DNA of 64,000 bases. It comes from Bacteroidota bacterium (GTDB taxonomy: Bacteria; Bacteroidota; Bacteroidia; Palsa-948). This document shows positions 16,586 to 25,161 of the stretch, piece by piece (position 1 is the first letter of the stretch; every line of letters begins with the position of its first letter). The notes under the pieces were generated by a model that searched no databases, was not told the origin of the DNA, and worked only from the letters and a program-made list of their open reading frames with translations. The position numbers and the translations under genes were made by a program. The stretch spans positions 60,698 through 124,697 of the forward strand of contig PLUL01000020.1 of the NCBI GenBank assembly GCA_003164895.1. The letters run 5' to 3'.

Positions 16586-17389
16586 ATGTTTGGCATTTGT
16601 AATTTATCAATCGTTCCCTGCAGAAAAGAACCTTCCGACAAATCGGAAATGGTCACTCAACTTCTTTTCGGTGAACATTTTGAAGTGTTGGAAGAAAAAA
16701 AATCATGGATACTGATTCGTATTGCATACGACGGCTATGAATGTTGGATAGATCAAAAACAATTTTACCCTCTTAGCGAGAAATCCATTGCTGGAATAAA
16801 AGATACTACAACTGCACTCACAACAGATCTGGTTCAACTGGCCTCACCCCATCCCTCTCCAAAGGAGAGGGGGCAACAGCACATCCCCATTGTACTAGGA
16901 AGTTCACTGCCAAAATACAAAGAAAAATGTTTTTTTCTCGGGAAAGAGAAATATTCTTTTGATGAAACTGTAATTTTCCCTTTTGCAAAAAAGAAAGTCC
17001 TCCATAACGGGGAGGATTTAGGAAGGGCCGCTCGTTGGTATTTAAACACTCCTTATCTGTGGGGCGGACGCTCACCATTCGGAATTGACTGTTCCGGTTT
17101 TACTCAGATAGTTTTCAAAATAAATGGCATAAAACTAAAACGTGATGCTGGACAACAAGCTGAACAAGGTCAAATAATCAGTTTTATCGAAGAAGCTCAG
17201 GTAGGTGATTTGGCTTTCTTTGACAACGAGGATGGAAAAATTGTTCATGTTGGAATTATTTTGGGAAATGAAAAAATTATCCACGCCTCCGGGAAAGTGC
17301 GCATTGACAAACTCGACCATCACGGAATTTATAATGAAGAGATAAAAAAATATTCTCACCGCCTCAGAGTAGTAAAACATTTTTTATAA
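16586..17389 (+). CDS. SH3-NlpC/P60 cell-wall peptidase with in-frame repeat insertions
   Basis: A 267-residue protein: an N-terminal bacterial SH3-like domain (about 1-65), a variable linker, then a NlpC/P60 domain (about 145-267) with the catalytic Cys169 in FGIDCSGFTQ, His221 in IVHVGI and a third polar position around His233 (IIHASG). It cleaves gamma-D-Glu-diamino acid bonds in peptidoglycan stems. No signal peptide is visible, common for dipeptidyl-peptidase VI-like cytoplasmic recyclers. Residues about 86-97 and 137-148 are encoded by palindromic dispersed-repeat-like DNA (16842-16876 and 16994-17027), both in linker regions. Confidence 0.85.
   Translation: MFGICNLSIVPCRKEPSDKSEMVTQLLFGEHFEVLEEKKSWILIRIAYDGYECWIDQKQFYPLSEKSIAGIKDTTTALTTDLVQLASPHPSPKERGQQHIPIVLGSSLPKYKEKCFFLGKEKYSFDETVIFPFAKKKVLHNGEDLGRAARWYLNTPYLWGGRSPFGIDCSGFTQIVFKINGIKLKRDAGQQAEQGQIISFIEEAQVGDLAFFDNEDGKIVHVGIILGNEKIIHASGKVRIDKLDHHGIYNEEIKKYSHRLRVVKHFL
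16842..16876. repeat. palindromic dispersed-repeat-like element within a coding region
   Basis: CCCTCTCC (16853-16860) and GGAGAGGG (16864-16871) form a perfect 8-bp stem with an AAA loop, inside the stretch CCTCACCCCAT...GGGGGCAAC. Its C-rich/G-rich composition is unlike the surrounding AT-rich gene. The same wording occurs as a dispersed intergenic repeat in many bacteria (recollection). Here it is translated as ASPHPSPKERGQ. Confidence 0.6.
16994..17027. repeat. second palindromic element within the same gene
   Basis: TCCTCC (16998-17003) and GGAGGA (17011-17016) form a 6-bp stem around ATAACGG, followed by TTTAGGAAGGG. Translated as KVLHNGEDLGRA, immediately before the NlpC/P60 domain. 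Confidence 0.5.
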
Positions 17390-17420
17390 TTATTTGCCTG
17401 CAAACTTTTTATAATTATTT
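17381..17420. repeat. 15-bp direct repeat across stop codon and promoter
   Basis: TTTTTATAATTATTT occurs at 17381-17395 and again at 17406-17420, 25 bp apart. The first copy contains the TAA stop of the NlpC/P60 gene; the second forms the -7 box of the next promoter. Confidence 0.7.
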
Positions 17421-17423
17421 TTG
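17393..17423 (+). promoter_or_regulatory. consensus Bacteroidota promoter for the secreted esterase
   Basis: TTTG at 17393-17396, exactly 19 nt, then TATTTTTG at 17416-17423, an 8/8 match to TAnnTTTG. The start codon is at 17442. Confidence 0.75.
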
Positions 17424-17441
17424 TATATAACTTCTTCTATC

Positions 17442-18914
17442 ATGAAAAAACTTATTCTCTTCGCCTGCTTGTTTTTATTTTTATCATTTTCATATTCTCA
17501 AACCGGATGGCTTCAGGTAAGTTCTTTCGGAACCAATCCTGGAAGCTTACTTATGTATCGCTATGTTCCAACTGCGGTTCCTGCAAATGCTCCGTTGGTT
17601 GTCGTTCTACACGGCTGCACTCAAAACGCAACTAATTATTCCGGTTACTCCGGTTGGGATACGCTTGCAAATCATCACAAGTTCTATGTGATTCATGCAG
17701 GACAGCAAGCGGCGAATAATTCCAGTTCGTGCTTTAACTGGTTTCTTCCCACCGATTATAAACGCGGACAAGGCGAATGTTTTTCGGTAAAGCAAATGAT
17801 CGATTACATGAAAAGTCATTACAGCATTGACAGCACGAAAGTTTTTGTTACGGGTTTATCTGCAGGAGCTTGTTTAACTGCCGTGATGCTGGGCGCTTAT
17901 CCCGAAATTTTTTCTGCAGGCGCCATCATGGCAGGTGCACCTTATAAATCTGCCACCGATGCAACTTCCGCATATAATGCGATGAATGGTTTGGTTGTGA
18001 AAACTCCTGTCGCTTGGGGAGATTCCGTGAGAAAAGAAAATCCAACCTACACAGGAAATTTTCCTAAGGTGGAAATATTTCAAGGCACCAGTGATCTGAC
18101 CGTAAATCCAGTCAACGCAACTGAACTTATTAAACAATGGACCAATGTCCACAATACCGATACCATTGCCGATTCCATCAATACTTCTTTCAACGGAAAT
18201 TCTCTCGTGAAGATGAAACAATATTTTGATCTTTCCGGAAAAACAGTTGTGCAAACGTATATGATAAGTTCAATGCAGCATGGTATTGCGGTTTATCCGG
18301 GAACTTGTTTTCAGCAGGGAGGAACCACCGCGTTGGGTTCTTATTCCTATGCTGAGAATTTTTATTCTTCTTTTTGGGCTGCTGAATTTTTCGGCATCAT
18401 CAATAATCCTTATTCCATTACCGGACCGATTACCGTTACTCATTCTCAAACAAATATTATTTTCTCTGTTCCAAATCATGCCGGCTCCACTTACCAATGG
18501 AGCTTTCCTGCGGGAGTAACAATTGTTTCAGGGCAAGGCACCAATCAGGTTACAGTAAATTGGGGAAGCGCTTCAGGATTTGTGAGCGTGAACGAAACTG
18601 ATTCAGGTTCCTGCATTATTGGTCCAATAGAATTATATGTTACTGCAACTTCGAATACAGGAATTTTTGAATCCAATGAAAATGCCGATGTAACAATATT
18701 TTCCAATCAATCCGAAAATACATTAAACATAAAATCTTCTTTGAAAAATTATAATGTATTTATTTATGATTTAACAGGAAGACTTTTGCAAACCGAAAAT
18801 AATCAATCCAACAATTCCATTATTCATCTTCCAAATAATTTGCAGCAAGGAATTTATATGTTGAAAATAATTTCAGATGAAAAAATGTTCAGCAGTAAAT
18901 TCATTAAGATGTAA
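17442..18914 (+). CDS. secreted PHB-depolymerase-family esterase with T9SS tail
   Basis: A 490-residue protein: signal peptide (MKKLILFACLFLFLSFSYSQ), an alpha/beta-hydrolase of the LpqC/PHB depolymerase family (about 20-330) with the oxyanion HGCTQNATNY segment and nucleophile Ser in VTGLSAGACLT, then a PKD/Ig-like domain (about 330-400) and a C-terminal type A T9SS sorting domain ending QGIYMLKIISDEKMFSSKFIKM-like. It is therefore predicted to be exported through T9SS and released or attached at the surface, hydrolysing polyester or feruloyl-type ester bonds. The frame opens at 17421, but the ATG at 17442 begins the signal peptide. Confidence 0.85.
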   Translation: MKKLILFACLFLFLSFSYSQTGWLQVSSFGTNPGSLLMYRYVPTAVPANAPLVVVLHGCTQNATNYSGYSGWDTLANHHKFYVIHAGQQAANNSSSCFNWFLPTDYKRGQGECFSVKQMIDYMKSHYSIDSTKVFVTGLSAGACLTAVMLGAYPEIFSAGAIMAGAPYKSATDATSAYNAMNGLVVKTPVAWGDSVRKENPTYTGNFPKVEIFQGTSDLTVNPVNATELIKQWTNVHNTDTIADSINTSFNGNSLVKMKQYFDLSGKTVVQTYMISSMQHGIAVYPGTCFQQGGTTALGSYSYAENFYSSFWAAEFFGIINNPYSITGPITVTHSQTNIIFSVPNHAGSTYQWSFPAGVTIVSGQGTNQVTVNWGSASGFVSVNETDSGSCIIGPIELYVTATSNTGIFESNENADVTIFSNQSENTLNIKSSLKNYNVFIYDLTGRLLQTENNQSNNSIIHLPNNLQQGIYMLKIISDEKMFSSKFIKM

Positions 18915-18966
18915 GTGGATTAGAAAAAGATGACTCAAAATTATTTTTGATCGCAAACAAAGTTTT

Positions 18967-20046
18967 TTACTTCGTAGCTTCTCTCAGCATAAACAAAGCG
19001 AGGATAGAAAAAATCACATTCGGAATCCACACGGCAACAGCAGCGGGTAGTCCTCCGTTTGTCGCAAAGGTAGTTGACACCTGCATAAAAAGTATGTAGG
19101 AAAAACTGATTAGCAGTCCCAGCCCAATATGCCAGCCGATTCCTCCTCTCACTTTCCGGCTTGCAACGGATGCGCCAATCAACGTAAGAACAAAAGTGGC
19201 AAATGGAAATCCGGTACGTCGGTATTTTTCCACTTCGTAAAATGGAATGAGTGAAGAACCTTTTTCTTTTTCATCGGCAATAAAACGATTGAGTTCCGGT
19301 GTTTGCATTGCCTCCGTCAAATTTTCTCGCTTACTGAATTCCGCAGGTTGAAAATTAAAAGTTGTATCGAGTTGGGATCCGGACAAAATCACTTCGTGCA
19401 TTCCTTCTATCTTCCGAATAAAATAATTTTCAACCGTCCATTTATTTTTTGTGCTATCCCATTTGATGAAATCCGATTTGAGATAATAACTGCGGATTCC
19501 GTCATGAATTTTTTCAAGCGAAAACTGATAGCCGGTATTATAGATGCTGTTGTAGCTGTTAAAATAAATAAATGTTCCTGGTTCGATTTGCCGATGAATA
19601 TTTTTATCCTTATTGTCATATTTGTCCCGAAGATATATTTCCTCAAATGCGAGTCGTTTTTGATTGGCTTTCGGAATTACAAAATGATTCAGATAAAGAG
19701 ATAAAACGGCAAGCAATGTGGCAGAAATCATATAGGGAAAAAGCATTCTGCGGAAACTTACACCACTGCTTAGGATGGCAATAATCTCACTTCGGTATGC
19801 CATTCGCGATGTAAAATAAATTACCGCAATGAAAGTAAAAAGCGGACTGAATAAATTTGCGAAAAAAGGAATAAAGTTGAGATAATAATCAAATATAATT
19901 GCATGAAGCGATGGTTTTTTGGCAAGAAAATCTTCCATCTTCTCGGAAATATCAAACACTACAACAATCATAATAATAAGAACAATGGATAGAAAAAATG
20001 TTCCGAGAAATTTTCGGATGATATAAATATCTAATTTCTTCATCAT
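18967..20046 (-). CDS. LptF/LptG-family lipopolysaccharide export permease
   Basis: A 359-residue protein with three N-terminal helices (about 12-30, 55-75, 100-120), a large periplasmic beta-jellyroll (about 130-265) and three C-terminal helices (about 275-350), the YjgP/YjgQ architecture. It starts MMKKLDIYIIRKFLGTFFLS, typical of Bacteroidota LptG-like proteins. It works with the LptB2 ATPase in moving LPS to the Lpt bridge. Two in-frame ATGs are possible (20046, 20043); the first overlaps the crcB stop as ATGA. It is last of the minus-strand string PAP2-crcB-lptF/G. Confidence 0.88.
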   Translation of the reverse strand: MMKKLDIYIIRKFLGTFFLSIVLIIMIVVVFDISEKMEDFLAKKPSLHAIIFDYYLNFIPFFANLFSPLFTFIAVIYFTSRMAYRSEIIAILSSGVSFRRMLFPYMISATLLAVLSLYLNHFVIPKANQKRLAFEEIYLRDKYDNKDKNIHRQIEPGTFIYFNSYNSIYNTGYQFSLEKIHDGIRSYYLKSDFIKWDSTKNKWTVENYFIRKIEGMHEVILSGSQLDTTFNFQPAEFSKRENLTEAMQTPELNRFIADEKEKGSSLIPFYEVEKYRRTGFPFATFVLTLIGASVASRKVRGGIGWHIGLGLLISFSYILFMQVSTTFATNGGLPAAVAVWIPNVIFSILALFMLREATK

Positions 20047-20414
20047 GCGTTGGAACGAGTGAGGAGGTAAATTATTCCCATGCAGACGGACACGCTTACC
20101 AGCACATTCAAAATCGCATATGTTATGTATCCGTTTTTCATAAGCTCAACAGTATCGAAACTAAATGCGGAAAATGTGCTGAATCCACCGCAGAATCCTG
20201 TAATGATGAGCAGACGCAAAGACATTTCAGTATTTAATTTTTCTCCCAAGAGATAAATTGCCAAACCAAAAATTAAACAACTGAAAAGATTCGACAATAA
20301 AGTTGCAATAGGAAAAACTGTTTTATAATAATGAAATATCAAGAGGGAAATTCCGAAACGCACTACGCTTCCGATTCCTCCGCCTAAAAAAACCACTGCA
20401 AAATTAGTCAGCAT
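20043..20414 (-). CDS. crcB: fluoride ion channel CrcB/Fluc
   Basis: A 123-residue four-helix membrane protein with GGGIGSVVRF at the start, the Asn-containing LLSNLFSCLIFG helix and the family hallmark GFCGGFSTFSAFSFD. It forms dual-topology dimers that expel fluoride (family knowledge). It overlaps the LptF/G gene by 4 nt and the PAP2 gene by 11 nt. I saw no fluoride riboswitch, as expected for an internal operon gene. Confidence 0.92.
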   Translation of the reverse strand: MLTNFAVVFLGGGIGSVVRFGISLLIFHYYKTVFPIATLLSNLFSCLIFGLAIYLLGEKLNTEMSLRLLIITGFCGGFSTFSAFSFDTVELMKNGYITYAILNVLVSVSVCMGIIYLLTRSNA

Positions 20415-20967
20415 ATTTTTTATTGTAATGAAAATAAAATTTATAACCTATAGCTCCTAAAAAGATTCCTAGCATCATGCCACCCATAATATCGAATGGA
20501 TAATGAACACCCGCATACACTCTACTGTAACAAACAAACGAAGCCCAAAGATACATACATATTGCAAAATCAATTCTTCGAAAAAAGAAAATAAGAAAAG
20601 TGATAAGCGCAAACGTATTTGCCGCATGAGAAGAAACAAAACCGTACATACCACCACACTCACCATTCAGCAAATGAATCCTTCCTTGAAGAAGTAAATT
20701 ATGACAAGGACGATTGCGCTGAAATATTTCTTTAAAAAGATGAACGGAAATCTGATCAGAAAAGGTGATGAGAATAGCAACCGATAAAACCACAAGCCAC
20801 ATTTTACTTTTCGTTTTTCTCCAGACAAAAAAAAGCAGCAAAGCATAAAGAGGAATCCATGTAAATTTATCTCCAGCAATGCCCATCACCGAATCCATAA
20901 AAGGAGTATGATTCCCGTTGAAGAATAGAAAAAGACGGGTATCAATATTTTTCAAGAGTTCAATCAT
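20404..20967 (-). CDS. PAP2-family phosphatase
   Basis: A 187-residue protein with five to six helices and the three PAP2 motifs: KEIFQRNRPC (K-x6-RP), GFVSSHAANTF (PSGH equivalent with the catalytic His) and SRVYAGVHYPFDIMGG (SR-x5-H-x3-D). Candidate substrates are undecaprenyl diphosphate or phosphatidic acid; the sequence does not decide. It overlaps crcB and starts 1 nt after the lipoprotein gene's stop, so the minus-strand genes from 22401 down to 18967 are probably one transcript. Confidence 0.9.
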   Translation of the reverse strand: MIELLKNIDTRLFLFFNGNHTPFMDSVMGIAGDKFTWIPLYALLLFFVWRKTKSKMWLVVLSVAILITFSDQISVHLFKEIFQRNRPCHNLLLQGRIHLLNGECGGMYGFVSSHAANTFALITFLIFFFRRIDFAICMYLWASFVCYSRVYAGVHYPFDIMGGMMLGIFLGAIGYKFYFHYNKKYAD

Positions 20968-22401
20968 TTACTTGCTCTTTAAATCTTCTAATATTTTAAG
21001 ATAGTCTGAAGAATTCCTTACCGGATTCAAAAAAACATCCGCTTCCATTCTTGCAGCATCATTAAATCCGAGTTTCACGGCATTTTTCAGAGAAGAAATT
21101 GCTTTTGCATTATCTTTTTTTATCGTGTAAAAATCCGCAAACAAATACTGATGCTCGGAATTTTCGGGATCAACTTGCTGATAAATTTTAAGATACTTTT
21201 CTAAATCAGGGAAATTATTCGCTTGCAAAGAGGACGAAGCGTTCATGTAAGCAACCAGACTCAGATAATTCAACAGACGCTTATTCATTATAGATTTTTC
21301 TTCATCGCTTTCATTTTTTGCAAGCTGATTCAGTTTTTTAATTTCATTCATCCACCAAGATAAATCTTTTAGTACAAAATTATTTCGATACATTTCCTGT
21401 TGGGTCAGCTCTAGCTTTGCAAGATTATCTTTTTGAATCATTTCCTTTTTCAATACATCAGAAGCGTTTAGTTGCTCGACTTTCTTTTTGTATTCTGAAA
21501 TATCAGAAAGTCCATCCAGATAATTACTCATCGTTTTATACAAAAGCATTTCATCATATTTCCTTTTCTTTTGTTCAATATTTTTTAATTCGATTTCCTT
21601 TTTAGAAATGAAATATTTTATCATCGAATCATTCTTAGAGATCAATCCATCCTTCATCGCGTTAAATTCACACCACAAAAAAGCATCCTCAGCAGTTTCG
21701 GCGGGTGCCCATTCGTGATGTCCATTAAATAATATCAACTGATGGCGAATCGGAGATTGGTCCATAGAAGAATTAAGTGCAACCATTTCATTCATATTAA
21801 AATCCTCATTGCCGGCAAATCCAATGTAATCAAAGCGGTTATTGATCGGCTCAGTCAAAGACGGAAAACCCGCACCCATTCCAATTACACCGGCAATTCT
21901 CCCATCAAATATCGCAATCGAACTTGCCACACGGGATCCTCCTGAAAATCCGCAAGTGTAAATTCTTCTACCGTCAATATTTAATCGCTGCTTCACATCA
22001 CTCATGAACGTTTGTATCTGAGGATGATTTTCTTCCCACGATATTCCGTTCTTAGAATTATTAGAACCCGCAAGAATGTATCCGTATTTTTCAGCAAGGT
22101 CTTTATACCTTTCTAGAGGAAAAGAGCCGTTTCCATGCGAATCAAAAAAATAGATGATTGGAAATTTATTATCGGAAGAATATTTTTTCGGAAGATAGAG
22201 CGAATAATTTACAGAAGAATCTTTTGAGCATTTAATTTTCGAGATAATTTTCCCTTTTTCCAAGGAATTATCAAAAGTAGGGGTTGCAGTTTTTACACTG
22301 TCAACTTTATTTTTAGCGCTATAAGAATCCGCAGGATGACTGGAACAGGAAGAAATATAAACAGCAACAAGTAAACTGTAAATAAAGAAACGAAATCTCA
22401 T
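20968..22401 (-). CDS. lipoprotein with alpha/beta-hydrolase and TPR-like region
   Basis: A 477-residue lipoprotein: signal sequence with lipobox ISSCSS (Cys about residue 19), an esterase-type alpha/beta-hydrolase (about 50-260) with FFDSHGNGSFP and the nucleophile elbow CGFSGGSR, His in NGHHEWAP, then a helical C-terminal half (about 270-477) ending in a TPR-like repeat (EHQYLFADFYTIKKDNAKAISSLKNAV). It is probably anchored in the periplasm or at the surface. Substrate unknown. Confidence 0.75.
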   Translation of the reverse strand: MRFRFFIYSLLVAVYISSCSSHPADSYSAKNKVDSVKTATPTFDNSLEKGKIISKIKCSKDSSVNYSLYLPKKYSSDNKFPIIYFFDSHGNGSFPLERYKDLAEKYGYILAGSNNSKNGISWEENHPQIQTFMSDVKQRLNIDGRRIYTCGFSGGSRVASSIAIFDGRIAGVIGMGAGFPSLTEPINNRFDYIGFAGNEDFNMNEMVALNSSMDQSPIRHQLILFNGHHEWAPAETAEDAFLWCEFNAMKDGLISKNDSMIKYFISKKEIELKNIEQKKRKYDEMLLYKTMSNYLDGLSDISEYKKKVEQLNASDVLKKEMIQKDNLAKLELTQQEMYRNNFVLKDLSWWMNEIKKLNQLAKNESDEEKSIMNKRLLNYLSLVAYMNASSSLQANNFPDLEKYLKIYQQVDPENSEHQYLFADFYTIKKDNAKAISSLKNAVKLGFNDAARMEADVFLNPVRNSSDYLKILEDLKSK

Positions 22402-22408
22402 TCTGAAA

Positions 22409-23416
22409 TTATTTATTTATTTGCTTCCACAAAACATCTTTCAGTTCTGATAATCCTTTGTGTGTGTGTGAAGAAAAATATACAAGGGGAACTTTTTTCT
22501 CTTTGAATTTCTTTTTCATATCCTTCTGAAACTCATTCATCAGTTCGGCATCCATCAGATCGCATTTTGAAATTCCGAGCACTCGGTCTTTCTTCAATAA
22601 TTCCGGATTGTAAAGCTTTAGTTCGTTCACAAGTATTTTATATTCCTTAACAACATCTTTAGCGTCACAAGGGACGAGGAAAAGCAAAACGGAATTTCTT
22701 TCTATGTGGCGAAGAAAACGCAAACCCAATCCTTTTCCTTCGCTCGCACCTTCAATTATCCCTGGAATATCTGCCATCACAAATGATTGATGGTCGTGAT
22801 ATTTAACAATGCCTAGATTTGGGACAAGCGTAGTGAAAGGATAATTTGCAATTTCAGGTTTTGCCGCCGAAACCACAGCAAGCAAAGAAGATTTCCCTGC
22901 ATTTGGAAAACCAACCAGTCCGACATCTGCTAAAAGTTTTAATTCAAAGATTTTCCATTCGCTAACTCCGGGTTCTCCTGGCTGTGCGTGACGCGGTGCC
23001 TGATTAGTTGAAGATTTAAAAAACGCATTTCCTTTTCCGCCTCTTCCACCCTTCGCAATAATTTTCTCCTGACCTGCTTCGGTTATTTCTGCTTCCACTT
23101 CTCCTGATTCTGCATCTCTAACAATCGTTCCGATGGGAACTTCGAGAATAATATCTTCTCCATTTTTTCCTGAACTAAGTTTTTTTTCTCCTTTACCGCC
23201 CGCATCCGCAATTACGTGTTTGCGATATTTTAAATGAAGCATCGTCCAAACATTTTTGCTTCCGCGAACAATTATATGCCCTCCACGACCTCCATTGCCT
23301 CCATCTGGTCCACCTTTGTCAACAAATTTTTCCCTATGAAAATGCACAAATCCTTCTCCGCCTTTTCCTGAACGGCAGCAAATTTTTACATAATCTATGA
23401 AGTTTGAATCAGCCAT
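22409..23416 (-). CDS. obgE: Obg-family GTPase
   Basis: A 335-residue protein with the glycine-rich Obg fold (about 1-155: [15 protein letters not shown] and related Gly-rich loops) and a GTPase domain with G1 [10 protein letters not shown]3 [10 protein letters not shown] and G4 SKCD. It assists 50S subunit assembly and stress control. It lacks the extra C-terminal OCT domain, as in other Bacteroidota. It overlaps adk by 8 nt. Confidence 0.95.
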   Translation of the reverse strand: MADSNFIDYVKICCRSGKGGEGFVHFHREKFVDKGGPDGGNGGRGGHIIVRGSKNVWTMLHLKYRKHVIADAGGKGEKKLSSGKNGEDIILEVPIGTIVRDAESGEVEAEITEAGQEKIIAKGGRGGKGNAFFKSSTNQAPRHAQPGEPGVSEWKIFELKLLADVGLVGFPNAGKSSLLAVVSAAKPEIANYPFTTLVPNLGIVKYHDHQSFVMADIPGIIEGASEGKGLGLRFLRHIERNSVLLFLVPCDAKDVVKEYKILVNELKLYNPELLKKDRVLGISKCDLMDAELMNEFQKDMKKKFKEKKVPLVYFSSHTHKGLSELKDVLWKQINK

Positions 23417-23981
23417 TATCTATTTCTTTACAAAGCGAATTAAAAATTTCATCAATACTACCTGTTCCTTCCACTGATTTCAGTTTTCCTTGTTTTAAAT
23501 AAAAATCCTTCAGCGGTGCAGTTTTATTATTGTATTCTTTAACTCTGTTGCGCACAATATCTTCATCCTGATCATCTGCTCTGCCCGATTCTTTTCCTCG
23601 GAGTAAAATTCTTTTTGTAAGCTCTTCCACTTCCACTTCCAATGCTAACGTCATCGTAATTGAAAGATTTTTAGTTGTAAGAAATTTATCCAACGCCTGT
23701 GCTTGAGCAGTAGTGCGTGGAAATCCATCAAAGATGAATCCTTTTGGAGAAACGTGTTTGCCGACTTCGGATTCGAGCATCTTAATCGTAACTTCATCCG
23801 GAACCAATTCGCCTTTATCCATGTAACTTTTTGCAAGCTTGCCGAGTTCGGTTCCACCTTTAATGTTTGCGCGAAAAACATCTCCGGTTGAAAGATGAAC
23901 CAACTGATATTTCTTAACTAACTTTTCTGCCTGCGTTCCTTTTCCGGCACCGGGAGGACCAAATAAAACTAAGTTTAACAT
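23409..23981 (-). CDS. adk: adenylate kinase
   Basis: A 190-residue enzyme: P-loop [14 protein letters not shown] site [17 protein letters not shown] with the catalytic Arg, and a short LID ([14 protein letters not shown]) without zinc cysteines. It catalyses ATP + AMP = 2 ADP. It lies upstream of obgE with an 8-nt overlap and 18 nt downstream of hpt; hpt-adk-obg is a frequent order in Bacteroidota. Confidence 0.95.
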   Translation of the reverse strand: MLNLVLFGPPGAGKGTQAEKLVKKYQLVHLSTGDVFRANIKGGTELGKLAKSYMDKGELVPDEVTIKMLESEVGKHVSPKGFIFDGFPRTTAQAQALDKFLTTKNLSITMTLALEVEVEELTKRILLRGKESGRADDQDEDIVRNRVKEYNNKTAPLKDFYLKQGKLKSVEGTGSIDEIFNSLCKEIDNG

Positions 23982-23999
23982 AAATATGAGTTTAAAAAG

Positions 24000-24539
24000 T
24001 TATTTATCCAACACATAAATATCCTGATAGTTTCTTCCAAGTCCATCGTAATCCAAACCGTAGCCAACCAGAAAATCATTCGGTACTTTTATTCCCACAT
24101 AATCAAGTTTAATTTTCTTTTTATAAGCATCTGGTTTAAAAAACAAAGTGGCAATTTTTATCGTTTTCGGATTGAGCTTTTTTAACTCATTGATTACTTT
24201 TTCAATCGTGTTACCGGAATCAACCATTTCATCAAGTACAACTACATTTCTTCCTTTTAGAGTTTCATTTAAACCGATCAGCGTATTCATATTTCCGGTT
24301 GATTGAGTTCCTGAATAAGAAGAAATTTTAATAAATGAAATCTCGCATTCAATATTCACTTTCTTGATCAGGTCGGAAGTAAATAAAAAGGAACCGTTCA
24401 GCACGGAAATAAAAATCGGTTTTTTATTTTTATAATCCTTATTAAGTTTTTTCGCAATTATATTATTTGCCTTCTGAATCTTCTCAGATGAAATTATCTT
24501 TTTAAATTTTTTATCGTGTACTTGAATCGTTTTTGCCAT
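24000..24539 (-). CDS. hpt: hypoxanthine phosphoribosyltransferase
   Basis: A 179-residue enzyme with the PRPP motif VVVLDEMVDSGNT (about residue 105) and VGYGLDYDGLGRN near the end. It salvages hypoxanthine/guanine to IMP/GMP. The frame is open to 24602, but the ATG at 24539 (MAKTIQVHDK) is the natural start and leaves room for the promoter at 24560-24589. First gene of the hpt-adk-obgE set, divergent from purE, giving a purine-metabolism neighbourhood. Confidence 0.92.
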   Translation of the reverse strand: MAKTIQVHDKKFKKIISSEKIQKANNIIAKKLNKDYKNKKPIFISVLNGSFLFTSDLIKKVNIECEISFIKISSYSGTQSTGNMNTLIGLNETLKGRNVVVLDEMVDSGNTIEKVINELKKLNPKTIKIATLFFKPDAYKKKIKLDYVGIKVPNDFLVGYGLDYDGLGRNYQDIYVLDK

Positions 24540-24559
24540 TTCAGTATTTTTATAGACGA

Positions 24560-24589
24560 CAAATCTAAGATTTATTGCATGAATCCAAG
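24560..24589 (-). promoter_or_regulatory. Bacteroidota-type promoter for hpt-adk-obgE
   Basis: On the minus strand: CTTG (24586-24589), 18 nt, TAGATTTG (24560-24567), a full match to TAnnTTTG, 20 nt upstream of the hpt ATG. Confidence 0.65.
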
Positions 24590-24612
24590 CATAAAGAATC
24601 ATAGGAAAGGTT

Positions 24613-24620
24613 TATCTTTG
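24613..24620 (+). promoter_or_regulatory. -7 promoter box for purE (TATCTTTG)
   Basis: A full match to TAnnTTTG, 28 nt before the purE ATG; the -33 box is not clear. Back to back with the hpt promoter. Confidence 0.5.
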
Positions 24621-24648
24621 CGTCTTCATTAAAAAAAAACAGTAAAAC

Positions 24649-25161
24649 ATGATTCCAAAAGTTTCGATCATAATGGGCAGCACAAGCGATTGGCCTGTGA
24701 TGCAGGAAGCAGCAAAAATCCTTGACCAGTTCAAAATTCCATTTGAAGTGAACGCGCTTTCCGCGCATCGCGTGCCTGAACAGGTGGCAGAGTTTGGAAA
24801 AAATGTTTTATCTCGCGGAGTGAAAGTTATTATTGCCGGTGCCGGTGGCGCTGCGCATCTGCCGGGCGTGATAGCGGCATTCACAACTTGTCCGGTGATT
24901 GGTGTTCCGTGCAAGTCAACTATTTCGCTTGACGGATGGGATTCTCTTCTTTCGATCGTTCAAATGCCTCCCGGAGTTCCTGTAGCAACGGTTGGTTTGG
25001 ATGGAGGACAAAATGCAGGCATCCTTGCCGTGCAGATTCTTGCTGTAGGCGATGAAAATATTTCTGCTGAACTGAAAAAGTTCAAAGAGAAGCTGAAAGA
25101 AAAAGTTTTGAAAGCTAATGAAGAATTAAAATCTCACAAGTTTGGTTCCCGAACTAACTGA
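24649..25161 (+). CDS. purE: 5-(carboxyamino)imidazole ribonucleotide mutase
   Basis: A 170-residue class I PurE: IIMGSTSDWPVMQEAA with the catalytic Ser, LSAHRVPEQ with the conserved His, GAGGAAHLPGVIAA and TTCPVIGVPC. It converts N5-CAIR to CAIR in purine synthesis. Its stop overlaps the next start by 1 nt (TGATG), so the downstream hydrolase is translationally coupled. Confidence 0.96.
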   Translation: MIPKVSIIMGSTSDWPVMQEAAKILDQFKIPFEVNALSAHRVPEQVAEFGKNVLSRGVKVIIAGAGGAAHLPGVIAAFTTCPVIGVPCKSTISLDGWDSLLSIVQMPPGVPVATVGLDGGQNAGILAVQILAVGDENISAELKKFKEKLKEKVLKANEELKSHKFGSRTN

